DNA from: Thinopyrum elongatum
Lineage: Eukaryota > Streptophyta > Magnoliopsida > Poales > Poaceae
Direction: 5' to 3'
DNA length: 64,000 nucleotides
Assembly (NCBI GenBank): GCA_011799875.1
Contig: CM022301.1
Span: 328,680,929-328,744,928, forward strand
Both the position numbers and the translations under genes were made by a program. Positions within the stretch are counted from its first letter, which is position 1. The number at the start of each line of letters is the position of its first letter. Positions 23,491 through 32,718 of this stretch are shown one piece after another. The notes under the pieces were generated by a model. It saw only the letters and a program-made list of their open reading frames with translations. It was not told where the DNA came from and made no database searches.

Positions 23491-24480
23491 TCACATAAAA
23501 GATAGCAATTGAAACACGAAAAGAGCATCATGTAGCATGTGAAAAACACATCTAAGTCTAACATACTTCCTATGCATAGGCATATTATAGGCAAATAAAT
23601 TATCAAGGAAAGCAAAAACTAGCATATGCAAGGAAGAAGAAAGAAACAATAGCAATCTCAACATAACGAGAGGCAATTTGGTGACATGAAAATTTCTACA
23701 TCCATATTTTCCTATCTCATAATAATTACATGTAGGATCATAATCAAATTCAACAATATAGGTATCACATAAAATATTCTCTACATCATCCACATGCATG
23801 CAAAGTTGACACTCTTCCAAAATAGTGGGATTAACATTAACTAAAGTCATGACCTCTCCAAACCCACTTTTATCAAAAAATTCATAAGATTGAATATTCT
23901 CCAAATATGTGGGATCTAAAGTTGACACTCTTCCAAACCCACTTTCAATATTATTGCAAACATTATTATCAATCTCATATTCATCATGGGGCTTAAATAA
24001 AATTTTAAGATCATAAGAAGAATCACCCCAATCATGATCATTGCAACAAGTAGTAGACATAGCAAAATTAGCATCCCCAAGCTTAGGGTTTTGCATATCA
24101 TTAACACAATTGACATTAATAGATTTTATAGTAACATCATTGCAATCATGCTTTTGATTCAAGGAATTATCAAGTATGGGTGCAATAGCAACAATCTCAT
24201 GTTTAACATAAGAGACTATACCAAATTCATCTCCATAAATATTGGCATCATGGCCACAAGAATAGCAAGCATCACACTCATCAAGGGAGGGTATCTCAAT
24301 CAAATCATCGGAATCATAATTATCTATAGATTCATGCATATCATTATTTTCTTCCAAAGCAACGGTCATTCTCTCAATAAATTCTTTGACATAGGCATTG
24401 TGAGTATAGTTATCATAGCAATATTTAAGTGTGTCAAAATTTTTGGATTTGTAGAGAGTAATATCATACTTTTCAATCAA
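23491..24480 (-). CDS. Conserved ORF of pol-less element B2, unknown function
   Basis: This is the 329-codon counterpart of 3003-4022, differing at only a few residues. The frame is not closed upstream by a start: it continues to the TAA at 24520-24522 that ends the first ORF, so the two ORFs are one reading frame interrupted by one stop. It contains the DECDACYSCGHDANIYGDEFG segment (clustered Cys), the two SGFG repeats and two C-terminal hydrophobic segments. No enzyme motif is seen. Preservation of a long frame in both copies, in an element without pol, suggests the product mattered until recently. Confidence 0.5.
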   Translation of the reverse strand: MIEKYDITLYKSKNFDTLKYCYDNYTHNAYVKEFIERMTVALEENNDMHESIDNYDSDDLIEIPSLDECDACYSCGHDANIYGDEFGIVSYVKHEIVAIAPILDNSLNQKHDCNDVTIKSINVNCVNDMQNPKLGDANFAMSTTCCNDHDWGDSSYDLKILFKPHDEYEIDNNVCNNIESGFGRVSTLDPTYLENIQSYEFFDKSGFGEVMTLVNVNPTILEECQLCMHVDDVENILCDTYIVEFDYDPTCNYYEIGKYGCRNFHVTKLPLVMLRLLLFLSSSLHMLVFAFLDNLFAYNMPMHRKYVRLRCVFHMLHDALFVFQLLSFM

Positions 24481-24519
24481 AGAAGCAACTTCATAAGCAC
24501 CCTTAAAAGCAACAAATTC

Positions 24520-24846
24520 TTAAATTTGTTTGATATCATAGTAACTGTAAACACCCTTTTCATAAGAAGATAATATTTCATTATCATTAAACTCACATAG
24601 GTAGGGAAGGTGTTTTTTAGGGTTCTTAGAGCAACAAGTAAAATCACAAAGTTCACAAAGATTCCAAGCATAACATAGCAAACAATTTATTTGATTCCAT
24701 AAGAGTCTCCCTTTTTCAGACAAACGGTGACGCACAAAATGAGCATGCTCATCTAAAGATTTTCCCTCAACTAAACTAGTTGGGGTTTCAGCACGAGCAC
24801 ATATGAATCGAAGATGATCCAAGTAGAAAACTTTAAGTGGATCCAT
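24520..24846 (-). CDS. First ORF of element B2 (gag position), unknown function
   Basis: A 108-codon frame from ATG 24846 (MDPLKVFYLDHLRFICARA) to TAA 24520. It lies just inside the leader, where gag is expected. A segment LDEHAHFVRHRLSEKGRLLWNQINCLLCYAWNLCELC could be helical, but I cannot claim a capsid fold. The TAA in the context CAA ATT TAA GAA is also present in B1, so it predates the split of the copies. Beyond it the same frame continues for over 330 codons. Confidence 0.5.
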   Translation of the reverse strand: MDPLKVFYLDHLRFICARAETPTSLVEGKSLDEHAHFVRHRLSEKGRLLWNQINCLLCYAWNLCELCDFTCCSKNPKKHLPYLCEFNDNEILSSYEKGVYSYYDIKQI

Positions 24847-25086
24847 ATCAATAGATTTTTAGCAAGCAAAGATGCAAGCAAATAGAAGGCATATGGTAAC
24901 ACAAGCAAAGAAGAGATCTAATGAGAAAAAGGCAAACGAAAAAGAGGTCGAATAAAAAGGCAAATCTTTTCGAAAATCGTTTTAGAAGTGGGGGAGAGGA
25001 AAACGAGAGGCAAATGGCGAATAATGTAATGCAAGAGATGAGAGTTTTATGATGGGTACTTGGTATGTCTTGACTTGGCGTAGATC

Positions 25087-25104
25087 TCCCCGGCAAAGGC
25101 GCCA
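25087..25104 (-). other. Element B2 primer binding site (tRNA-Asp, one mismatch)
   Basis: The plus strand reads TCCCCGGCAAAGGCGCCA, differing from the perfect tRNA-Asp 3' end at 19134-19151 by one base. It lies 11 bp from the LTR boundary at 25116, as in B1. Confidence 0.82.
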
Positions 25105-25115
25105 GAAATTCTTCC

Positions 25116-26686
25116 TGCTACTTCTTGAGCTTGCGTTGGTTTTTCCCTTGAAGAGGAAAGGGTGATGCAGCAAAGTAGAGATAAGTATTTCCCTCAGTTA
25201 GAGAACCAAGGAATCAATCCAGTAGGAGACAACGCACAAATCACCTAGCACCTACACAAACAATCAAACAACTTGCACCCAACGCGATAAAGGGGTTGTC
25301 AATCCCTTCACGGTTACTTGCAAAAGTGAGATCTGATAGAGATAGGTAAAACTAAACAAAAGATAAAGTAAATAGTTTTGGTATTTTTTTGGTTTATAGA
25401 TCTGAAAATAAAAGGTTGCAAAATAGTAGATCGGAAAGTAATATGATGGAAAATAGACCCGGGGGCCATAGGTTTCACTAGAGGCTTCTCTCAAGATAGC
25501 AAATAATACGGTGGGTGAACAAATTACTGTCGAGCAATTGATAGAAAAGCGCAAAGTTATGACGATATCCAAGGCAATGATTATGAAATATAGGCATCAC
25601 ATCCGTGTCAAGTAGACCGAAACGATTCTGCATCTACTACTATTACTCCACACATCGACCGACTCCTGCCTGCATCTAGAGTATTAAGTTCATGAAGAAT
25701 AGAGTAACGCATTAAGTAAGATGACATGATGTATAGGAATAAACTCAAGCAATATGATGTAAACCCCATCTTTTTATCCTCGATGGCAACAATACAATAC
25801 GTGCCTTGCTGCCCCTACTGTCACTAGGAAAGGACACCGCAAGATTGAACCCAAAGCTAAGCACTTCTCCCATTGCAAGAAAAACCAATCTAGTTGGCCA
25901 AACCAAACCGATACTTCGAAGAGAATTACAAAGATATCAAATCATGCATATAAGAATCAGAGAAGATTCAAATAATATTCATAGATAAGCTGATCATAAA
26001 TCCACAATTCATCGGATCTCGACAAACACACCGCAAAAGAATATTACATCGGATAGATCTCCAAGAACAACGAGGAGAACATGGTATTAATAATCAAAGA
26101 GAGAGAAGAAGCCATCTAGCTACTAGCTATGGACCCGTAGGTCTGAGGTAAACTACTCACGCTTCATCGGAAGGGCGATAGAGTTGATGTAGAATCCCTC
26201 CATGATCGAATCCCCCTCCGGCAGGGTGCCGAAAAAGGTCCCTAGATGGGATCTCACGGGTACAGAAGGTTGCGGCGGTGGAAAAGTGTTTTCGTGGATG
26301 CTTCTGGTGGTTTGGGAACATATGTGAATATATAGGCGAAAGAATTAGGTCAGGGGAGTCACGGGGGGCCCACAAGCCAGGGGGCGCGCCCTCCACCCTT
26401 GTGGCCACCTCGTGGCTCCTCCGACTTCATCTCCAAGTGTCCTGGGTGTCTTCTGGTCCAAGAAAAAGCATCGCGAAGGTTTTATTCCGTTTGGACTCCG
26501 TTTGGTATTCCTTTCCCACGAAGCTAAAAAACAAGGAAAAAAACAAAAACTGGCACTGGGCTCTACGTTAATAGATTAGTCCCAAAAATAATATAAAATA
26601 GCATATTAATGCATATAAAACATCCAAAACAGATAATATACTAGCATGGAACAATAAAAAATTATAGATACGTTGGAGACGTATCA
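25116..26686 (-). repeat. Element B2 5' LTR
   Basis: A 1.57-kb copy of the TGATACGTCTCC-family LTR, minus strand, with TGATACGTCTCC at 26686 and GTAGCA ending at 25116. It is very close to 19163-20722; one visible difference is an extra GACTCCGTTTG near 26493. It interrupts the copia element, whose sequence starts at 26687. Confidence 0.92.
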
Positions 26687-27830
26687 CTTCGCCGCCAACC
26701 CCTCGCCGGAGTGGTACCTCGACAGTGGTGCCCCCTCTCATGTCATCGGCAACCAAAGTAACCTTACCTCGTTTAGTTCTTCTTTAAAGCATGTTCCCTC
26801 TAGCATACTTGTTGGCAATGGCCACCATCTCCCCGTCACGATCGCTGGCTCTGTCAATCTACCACCCCACGACTTTCGTCTCACTAATGTCCTTGTTTCA
26901 CCAAATGTCGTTACCAGCGTCATTTGTATTCGCAAGTTTACCAAAGATAATTATTGTTCTATCGAGTTTTACCCTTGTGGTTTTCTTGTGAAGGATCTTC
27001 GCACTCGGCGGTTTCTCATGATCTCCATTAGCAATGGCGAGCTCTACCCCTTCGTTGGCAATAAACTGGCGCCGGCGTCTGCCCTACTTACCACCTCTTC
27101 GTCCGACTTGTGGCATCGCCGCCTCGGCCACCCCGGTGCTTCCTCGCTCTCCACCATCGCAAAGGAGTTCCTTCAGGATTGTAATAAGGCTGCTCACTCT
27201 CCCTGTAGTGCTTGCCAACTTGGGCGCCAACCTCGCCTCCCTTTTCCTTCTTCATTTAGTAGAACCTTTACACCCTTTGATTTGATACATTGTGATTTTT
27301 GGACATCACCCATTGTAAGTTTTTCCAGATTTCAATACTATCTTATTGTGTTAGATGACTTCACTCATTACTCATGGTCATGTCCCATGCACACCAAATC
27401 TGACACTTCCACCATACTTCAGCGCTTTTTTATGTTTGTCCACATGCAATACAATGTCATTATCAAAGCCATGCAATGTGACAATGGCGGCGAATTCATC
27501 AACGCCTCATTACGCTCTTTCTTCTCCTCTAATGGCTTAGTGTATCGATTCTCTTGTCTGCACACGTCTCCACAGAATGGCAAGGCCGAATGCCTCATAC
27601 GGACCACCAATGGTATCGTGCGCACGCTCCTTCTTCAAGCTAACCTCACCCCGCCATTTTGGGTTGAAGCTCTTCACACGGCCACCTACCTCCTAAACTG
27701 TCGACCCTCCCGTGTAGTTAATCACCTCACACCCTATTTTCTCCTTCACGGTGCTCACCCCATGTATGACCATCTTCGTGTGTTTGGATGTCTCTGTTTT
27801 CCCCACACGTCCGCCACCATGGATCATTAG
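26687..27830 (+). pseudogene. Element D protease and integrase
   Basis: An open frame of about 380 codons. It starts at the aspartic protease active site (EWYLDSGAPSHVIGN). The GAG-pre-integrase zinc finger follows (LWHRRLGHPGAS...CSACQLGRQ), then the integrase core with DLIHCDFW, MQCDNGGEF and SPQNGKAECLIR providing the three acidic catalytic positions. It ends at a TAG after FPHTSATMDH, and the family frame continues beyond it (SPHSSRCIFLGYPLEHKGYRC). The first residues upstream of 26687 in this frame come from the B2 LTR and are not copia. Confidence 0.88.
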
Positions 27831-28560
27831 CTCTCGCCTCACTCCTCCCGCTGCATTTTCCTCGGTTACCCACTTGAGCACAAGGGCTACCGTTGTTACG
27901 ACTTAGCATCTCGTCGCGTCATCATTTCTCGGCATGTCATTTTTGACGAAACCTCCTTCCCATACCAGTCGCACGTACAGTACACGTCCATAGAAGATCC
28001 CTCCCCCCGCCGAATCCCACCTACCCCGCTAACTCTAGATCCACCCAATCCCTACACCTCGTCCGGGTCCCACGCCATCCACTCTGATCCCCGCCCCTCA
28101 GATCCCACCCCGTCTGGCCCCGCCTCGCCATGCACGCCCAGCTCGTCCCGCTCCTGTCGGGACTCCACCGGCCCACTCCAATCCCACACGTGGCCCTCTC
28201 CCAACGGCCAGTCCACCACCGATCCGGGGTCCACCTCCACTACCTCTCGTCCTGCACCCACCGCGGACCAATCGCCTCCCTCTGTGCCCTCCGCACCAGA
28301 CAGCCCACATGTCACCGTATCTCCCTCAGATCCCACGCCCACCAGCCCTGCTTGGTCTGCTGCTAGCCCCACCTCATCCACCTCGGTCGTCTTGCCGCCA
28401 TGCACCCCTACTACACGTATTCCGCACCGTGCCGCACCAATTGCACCACCAAAAAATGTTCACAACATGGCTACTCGCTCCAAATCCGGATTTTGCATGC
28501 CCCGGCGCCTTTTTCTCGCGGACACCTCCCACACTACCATCTCACCACTCCCACCAACCT
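27831..28560 (+). pseudogene. Element D integrase C-terminus and proline-rich linker
   Basis: After the stop at 27830 the sequence still reads as the copia C-terminal integrase region (CIFLGYPLEHKGYRCYDL, then ISRHVIFDETSFP). It then becomes a long Pro/Ser-rich linker of the kind that separates integrase from RT in plant copia elements. Frame changes prevent continuous reading. ORFs on the minus strand here (28052-28405) are shadows of this GC-rich linker. Confidence 0.7.
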
Positions 28561-29310
28561 ACAAATTTGCCCTAAAGGACCCAAATTGGAAGCAAGCTAT
28601 GCTAGATGAGTACAATGCTTTAATGAAAAACTCTACTTGGTCTTTGGTGCCTAAGCCTGCAGGTGCTCATGTGGTCACGGGGAAGTGGATCTTTCGGCAC
28701 AAGTTCAATACGGATGGCTCCTTGGCGTGGTATAAGGCTTGTTGGGTCGTACGCGGATTCACCCAATGTGAGGGTGTGGACTATGATAAAACATTCAGTC
28801 CAGTGGTCAAGCCTGCAACCATTCGGGTGGTCTTGTCTTGCCACCTCCAAATCTTGGCCCATCCATCAACTGGACGTCAAAAATGCTTTTATCCACGGAG
28901 ATCTTCATGAGATGGTGTATTGATTGCAACCATCCGGTTTTGTGGATTCTTCTCATCCGGATCACGTTTGCCTCTTGCGCAAGTCACTTTACAGCCTTAA
29001 ACATGCCCCTCGCACATGGTTTCTTCGCTTTCCTACTTTCACTTGGTTTTTGTGCATCCAAAAGTGACTCCTCACTGTTCGTTCTCCACCGTGGTTCATC
29101 TCTTGCATATTTTCTCATTTAAGTGGATGACATAATTCCCACTGCCAACTCTCCACACACACTTAACTTCATTATTTCGCCCCTCAAAAATGAGTTTTCC
29201 ATGACGGATTTGGGTGGCCTTCATCATTTTCTTGGCACTAATGTCACACCTAATGCCTCCGGCCTTTTTCTCTGTCAGCAATAGTATACGCTTGAGATTC
29301 TTGAGCATGC
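28561..29310 (+). pseudogene. Element D reverse transcriptase, multiply broken
   Basis: The sequence contains copia RT landmarks: WKQAMLDEYNALMKNSTWSLVP, GKWIFRHKFNTDGSLAWYKA, GVDYDKTFSPVVKPATIR, then after frameshifts [31 protein letters not shown] and VDDI. The tyrosine before VDD in the catalytic box is replaced by a stop (ATT TAA GTG GAT GAC at about 29116). Further stops follow, including LCQQ*YTLEILEHANM. The enzyme is dead. Confidence 0.85.
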
Positions 29311-30084
29311 CAATATGCTTCAATGCAAACCTGTTTCCACCCCTATTGACACTAGCGCCAAATTATCTCTTGTTGATGGCCGCATCCTCTCCAACCCCAC
29401 TTACTACCGCAGTTTGGCCGGCGCCTTGCAGTACCTTACATTGACTAGGCCGGACATGTCATATACGATTCAGCAAGTTTGCTTATTCATGCATGAGACT
29501 CGTGACACACATATGCAACTCTTCAAGCGCATCCTCCGCTATCTCCAAGGCACATCACATTACGGGTTGCAGTTCTACAAATCCACCTCCACAGACCTTG
29601 TCGCATACACGGACACTGACTGGGCAGGGTGCCCGGACACCCAGAAATCAACATATGGCTTATGTGTCTTCCTTGGCTCCAATCTTGTTTCTTTTTCTTC
29701 CAAACGCCAAGCTGCGCCAAAGCTGAGTACAGAGGTCTGGCTAACTGTATTGCCGAGTCATGTTGGTTACGTCAACTACTTCGCAAGCTCAAGTGTCCAC
29801 AGCAGCGTGCAGCCGTGGTCTACTGTGACAACATCAGTGCATCCTACATGGCATGCAATCCAGTGCAACATCAACGCACCATGCATATTGAGATTGATCT
29901 CCACTTCATGCGTGATCGGGTCACATTGGGGGAGGCCCGTGTATTGCATGTCCCTTCTAGCTTGCAATTTGCAGATTTGTTCACCAAGGGCTTGCCGTCT
30001 CCTGTGTTTCACGAGTTTTGTTCCAGCCTCAACGTCCACGCAAATGGAGTTCTGGCTGAGGGGGGTGTTGAATTGTATTTGTAA
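29311..30084 (+). pseudogene. Element D RNase H and pol C-terminus
   Basis: One frame gives PVSTPIDTSAKLS, YYRSLAGALQYLTLTRPDMSY and TDLVAYTDTDWAGCPDTQKSTYG (RNase H). A second frame continues with AEYRGLANCIAESCWLRQLL, AVVYCDNISASYMACNPVQHQRTMHIEIDLHF and FTKGLPS, the typical copia pol ending. A frameshift near 29720 separates them. The stop at 30084 lies within the 3' LTR. Confidence 0.88.
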
Positions 30085-30235
30085 CGTTGTTGTACATGTG
30101 CTAGTAAATAGGATCCCACGATGCCCATGGCATGCGTGCCGCAACTCTTGGCCAGTCGTTGGCTCTCCCTCTCTCTCATATATATCATGTACTTTGTAAC
30201 AGTTATGAATCAAGGAAGATCTATTCTTTCCAACT
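30054..30235 (+). repeat. Element D polypurine tract and short 3' LTR
   Basis: A purine run GGCTGAGGGGGG is followed at 30066 by TGTTGAATTG, the usual start of a short copia LTR. The LTR continues for about 170 bp through TATATATCATG and ends near 30235, where element G begins. The exact 3' end is uncertain because no second LTR is available for comparison. Confidence 0.65.
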
Positions 30236-31002
30236 ACTCCAACGCAGTGATCCAAACGGACACGGATTTTGTTCTTTTTATCCGTTTGGGTCGCCCATCC
30301 GCCTAGCAGACATGCCGCGGGCACGCGCGGACGGAGCACACGCGAGCACCTCCTCTCCACGCGCCCCATCTCCTCTGTCTCAGCGGTGCCGGCACCGTCG
30401 TGCCCCTCCTCGCGTCGCCCCTTCGCTCCTCCTCGCGCCGCCCCTCCGCTCCCCTTCGCGCCGCCCCTCCGCTCCCCCTCGCACCGTCATGCCTCTCCGC
30501 TCCCCTCGCACCGTGGGGCCTCTCTGCTCCCCCTCGCACCGCCGGCCTCCTCCACAGCCGTGCTGATGTAGGACGTGCAGGGGGCGAGCCATCGCCGCCA
30601 CAGCAGACGAGCTCCAGCCGCTGCCGCAGGACACGAGATCCAGCCCCGCGGGCAACGGGATGACGCCGTGCAGGTGGCGGCCTTCGCCGCTGGGCGGCCT
30701 ATGTTAGTGAGTGTGGCCGAGGGCCGCGCAGGTGGCCTTGCCGGTGGCGTTGCGGCAGTTGTGAAGTTGCCCAGCTCATGCGCGTTCACTAGTACGTGAG
30801 ACCAGGGCGGACACGAGCGGACGGTAGCGAACGACGGGAGCGTCTGCTTCTGTCTATTTCATACACATTTGTGGCCCATATTTGGGTCGGGGAGGATAGC
30901 AGGCGGACACACTCTTCCGTTTGAGTCACCCCGTTGGGCCAAGTTTTCTGGCCGGATGACCCAAACGGATAAATGGGTCGCTGGGTTAGAGTTGCTCTAA
31001 GA
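30236..31002 (+). mobile_element. Element G: small DNA transposon-like element, no transposase
   Basis: The left end reads CTCCAACGCAGTGATCCAAACGGA. The right end is its imperfect inverted copy, TCCGTTTGGGTC-like sequence leading to GGGTTAGAGTTGCTC. The same terminal signature (GAGCAACTCCAACC...CCAAACGGAC) begins element F. The interior is GC-rich without a credible gene. A TAA between GTTGCTC and GAGCAACTCC could be a shared 3-bp target duplication, as in PIF/Harbinger elements, but this is tentative. Confidence 0.5.
30405..30555 (+). repeat. GC-rich degenerate tandem repeat inside element G
   Basis: Units of about 24-30 bp resembling CGCGCCGCCCCTCCGCTCCCC recur five to six times with increasing divergence to the right. 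The repeat explains the dense overlapping ORFs on both strands here, which should not be taken as genes. Confidence 0.7.
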
Positions 31003-31501
31003 GCAACTCCAACCGGGCAACCCATTTCGTCCACTCATGTCCGTTTGGGTCGCGGCGAACAAAAATGCCGGCCCAACGCGGCGACCCAAACCTAAAATGC
31101 GTCCGCTCTGTGTCCGCGCTGCCGCATTTCACGCCTAAATTTGGGCGTGAAATGCGTCGGCGCGGACACAAAGCGGACGAGCGGCGCTTCCCCTTGGTGT
31201 ACGCCACAACCCCACCACACGTGATCGTATTTAATGCGACCACCTACCGAGGGCCCATGCGTCAGCGACTGGAAGCTACGGGGGGTGGTCCTTTTTTAAT
31301 CCATGTGTATGGGGGGTGCTCATCCACTTCCACTTCCGCTGCCCATCCACATCTAGACGCGTGCTCCCTCGCCGGAGACAAAGCAAACCCTAGCCATGGG
31401 TTTCTTCAGCTGATTCGGCAAGAACACGGGCAAGGCCACCCCCAGAGCTTCCTCCGCCGCCGCCGCCTGCCCACCCCACCAGGCAGTGGCTGCACATTCT
31501 G

Positions 31502-31693
31502 ATGCACCATGTGCGGCGGCACTGGCTATATAGGCAGCCGTTGCCGTACCCAAACGTGACGCTGCTGCACGACTGGCATCTGGATCCGCAGCAGATCCTG
31601 GTGCCGGCGATGCCACGGACGCAGCAGGCGCATGCCGAGGAGGTGCGCCATCGTCGGGAGCTGCTCATGATGGAGCATCGTCAGATGCCGGAG
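31502..31693 (+). pseudogene. ORF of element F, part 1 (N-terminal)
   Basis: The frame from ATG 31502 gives MHHVRRHWLYRQPLPYPNVT, LLHDWHLDPQQILVPAMP and an Arg/Glu-rich helix ending ...HRQMPE. It is then interrupted by the 5' LTR of element E. The 5-bp duplication CGGAG keeps the frame: reading resumes at 46698 with YAPDTPDWEVWF. The function is unknown. I recall closely similar hypothetical proteins as frequent in wheat, which fits an ORF spread by a transposon. Confidence 0.6.
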
Positions 31694-32698
31694 TGTCGGG
31701 GGGATGGCCCTCGGGCAGGCAACGGAACCCGGACCCCTTTAAAAACATCGGGGCTAGCCAAAGCCCCTCAATCCGGCTCGCCCCCGGCCGGGTCCCCGGC
31801 ACGAGCCGGCCGGGTGCCGTGACCCGGCCGGTCGGCTAGCGCATGCCAGCCGTCCACGAGAAGTCAACCCCCAGCGGCAAGCAGACATGGCTACAGTGTG
31901 TCTGCCTTTACGCCGGCCCCGGCGGGCGCGGCAACGGTGCTCCCCACGCCCCCGCCCGGGCCGGGCGGTGTCCTGGAGGCGCAACCCTGTAGCAAGGCGG
32001 CCCCGCCGCCCCGTGATGCCCGGCGGGGCGTGCCATAGTATCCGGCAGCCGGTCATACCCGCGCCCGGCGGCCCCAGTACTGCCCGCACCCGACGGACCC
32101 GGCGAGACCCACACCCGGCCTCCACTGCCGGCTCCCAAACACTGACACTAGGGCCCCGTTCTCATATAATATTACCATTGTAACCCCGGGGTGCAGCCTA
32201 TAAGACCCCCCGGTGCCCCTTCATACACCCATGTTGGAGAGGCAGAGCATGCACTAGCCTGTCTTCCTTCTCCCCCCCCCCCCCCCAAACAGCTCTAGGA
32301 GCAAGCCTATAACCACCTCATATCGACCACATTCGGCAGGACTAGCGGCCAGTTCTTTTCGGCGATTCTCCCAGAATCACCCCCCTCCCCAGCTTCTCCC
32401 AGAATCGCCACTCCATATTTTTTTTACAATCCTAGCTAATTAGACCTTAATTAGCTAGGATTGTAAAAAATATATGAAATGGCGATTATGGGGGAAGCTG
32501 GGGAGGGGGGCGATTCTCGGAGAATCACCCAAAAGAACTGGCCCTAGGGGTGTTATCTCTTCGGAGAGCCCCGAACCTGGGTACATCTCGTGTCACACAC
32601 TTGCGCATGCCAACCTCGCCTCTGGAACCCACCGGTGCCCTTGTGTCTATCCCCACTTTTAGCCATCCCATGGCATCTGCCCTGAGACCACCACGATA
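31694..32698 (+). repeat. Element E 5' LTR (with MITE insertion)
   Basis: About 1005 bp, against 850 bp for the 3' LTR. The extra length is the MITE at 32345-32543. A stretch of about 30 bp present in the 3' LTR near 46395-46427 is absent here. A poly-C run lies at about 32271-32287. The LTR ends GATA where the 3' LTR ends GACA. Confidence 0.92.
32345..32543. mobile_element. Foldback MITE in element E 5' LTR
   Basis: An almost perfect palindrome of about 200 bp. The left arm (GCGGCCAGTTCTTTTCGGCG...) pairs with the right arm (...AAAAGAACTGGCC) through to a centre near 32445 (CTAATTAGACCTTAATTAG). The 3' LTR has the uninterrupted sequence GGACTAGGGGTG at the same point, proving insertion after element E integrated. 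The duplicated target is CTA or TA, which cannot be resolved from one copy. Confidence 0.85.
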
Positions 32699-32700
32699 GT

Positions 32701-32718
32701 TGGCGCCCACCATGGGGC
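32701..32718 (+). other. Element E primer binding site
   Basis: TGGCGCCCACCATGGGGC starts two bases after the 5' LTR. The TGG start and position identify a primer binding site; I do not assign the tRNA. The first in-frame ATG of the gag frame (32712) lies inside it. Confidence 0.75.

Larger units (their letters stand above)
19163..26686 (-). mobile_element. Element B2: pol-less Athila-like LTR element, 7.5 kb
   Basis: Two LTRs of about 1.57 kb enclose a 4.4-kb internal region with a tRNA-Asp-type primer site, one gene-like frame broken by a single stop, and a polypurine tract. No protease, RT, RNase H or integrase is present, so the element depends on others for mobility (non-autonomous). 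Its right end abuts copia sequence at 26687. Its left LTR is shared with B1, so the 5 bp flanking B2 (CTTCC left, CTTCG right) are not an independent TSD. Confidence 0.85.
26687..30235 (+). mobile_element. Element D: Ty1/copia retrotransposon, 5' part missing
   Basis: On the plus strand the order protease, GAG-pre-integrase, integrase, RT, RNase H, polypurine tract and short 3' LTR is readable with many breaks. Integrase before RT is diagnostic of copia. The gag region and 5' LTR are absent, because the element is cut at 26687 by the B-array LTR. They may lie beyond the left side of the window if the B array was inserted here. Confidence 0.9.

Noticed and set aside
19158..26691. CTTCC/CTTCG as a 4-of-5 target duplication of B2
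   Set aside because: CTTCC is the constant spacer between LTR and primer site in every family copy, so the match is coincidental.
28052..28405. 117-codon minus-strand ORF
   Set aside because: Antisense shadow of the Pro/Ser-rich integrase-RT linker of the copia element.
30269..30799. Several ORFs of about 100 codons on both strands
   Set aside because: They overlie the GC-rich tandem repeat of element G and encode Arg/Pro/Ala low complexity.
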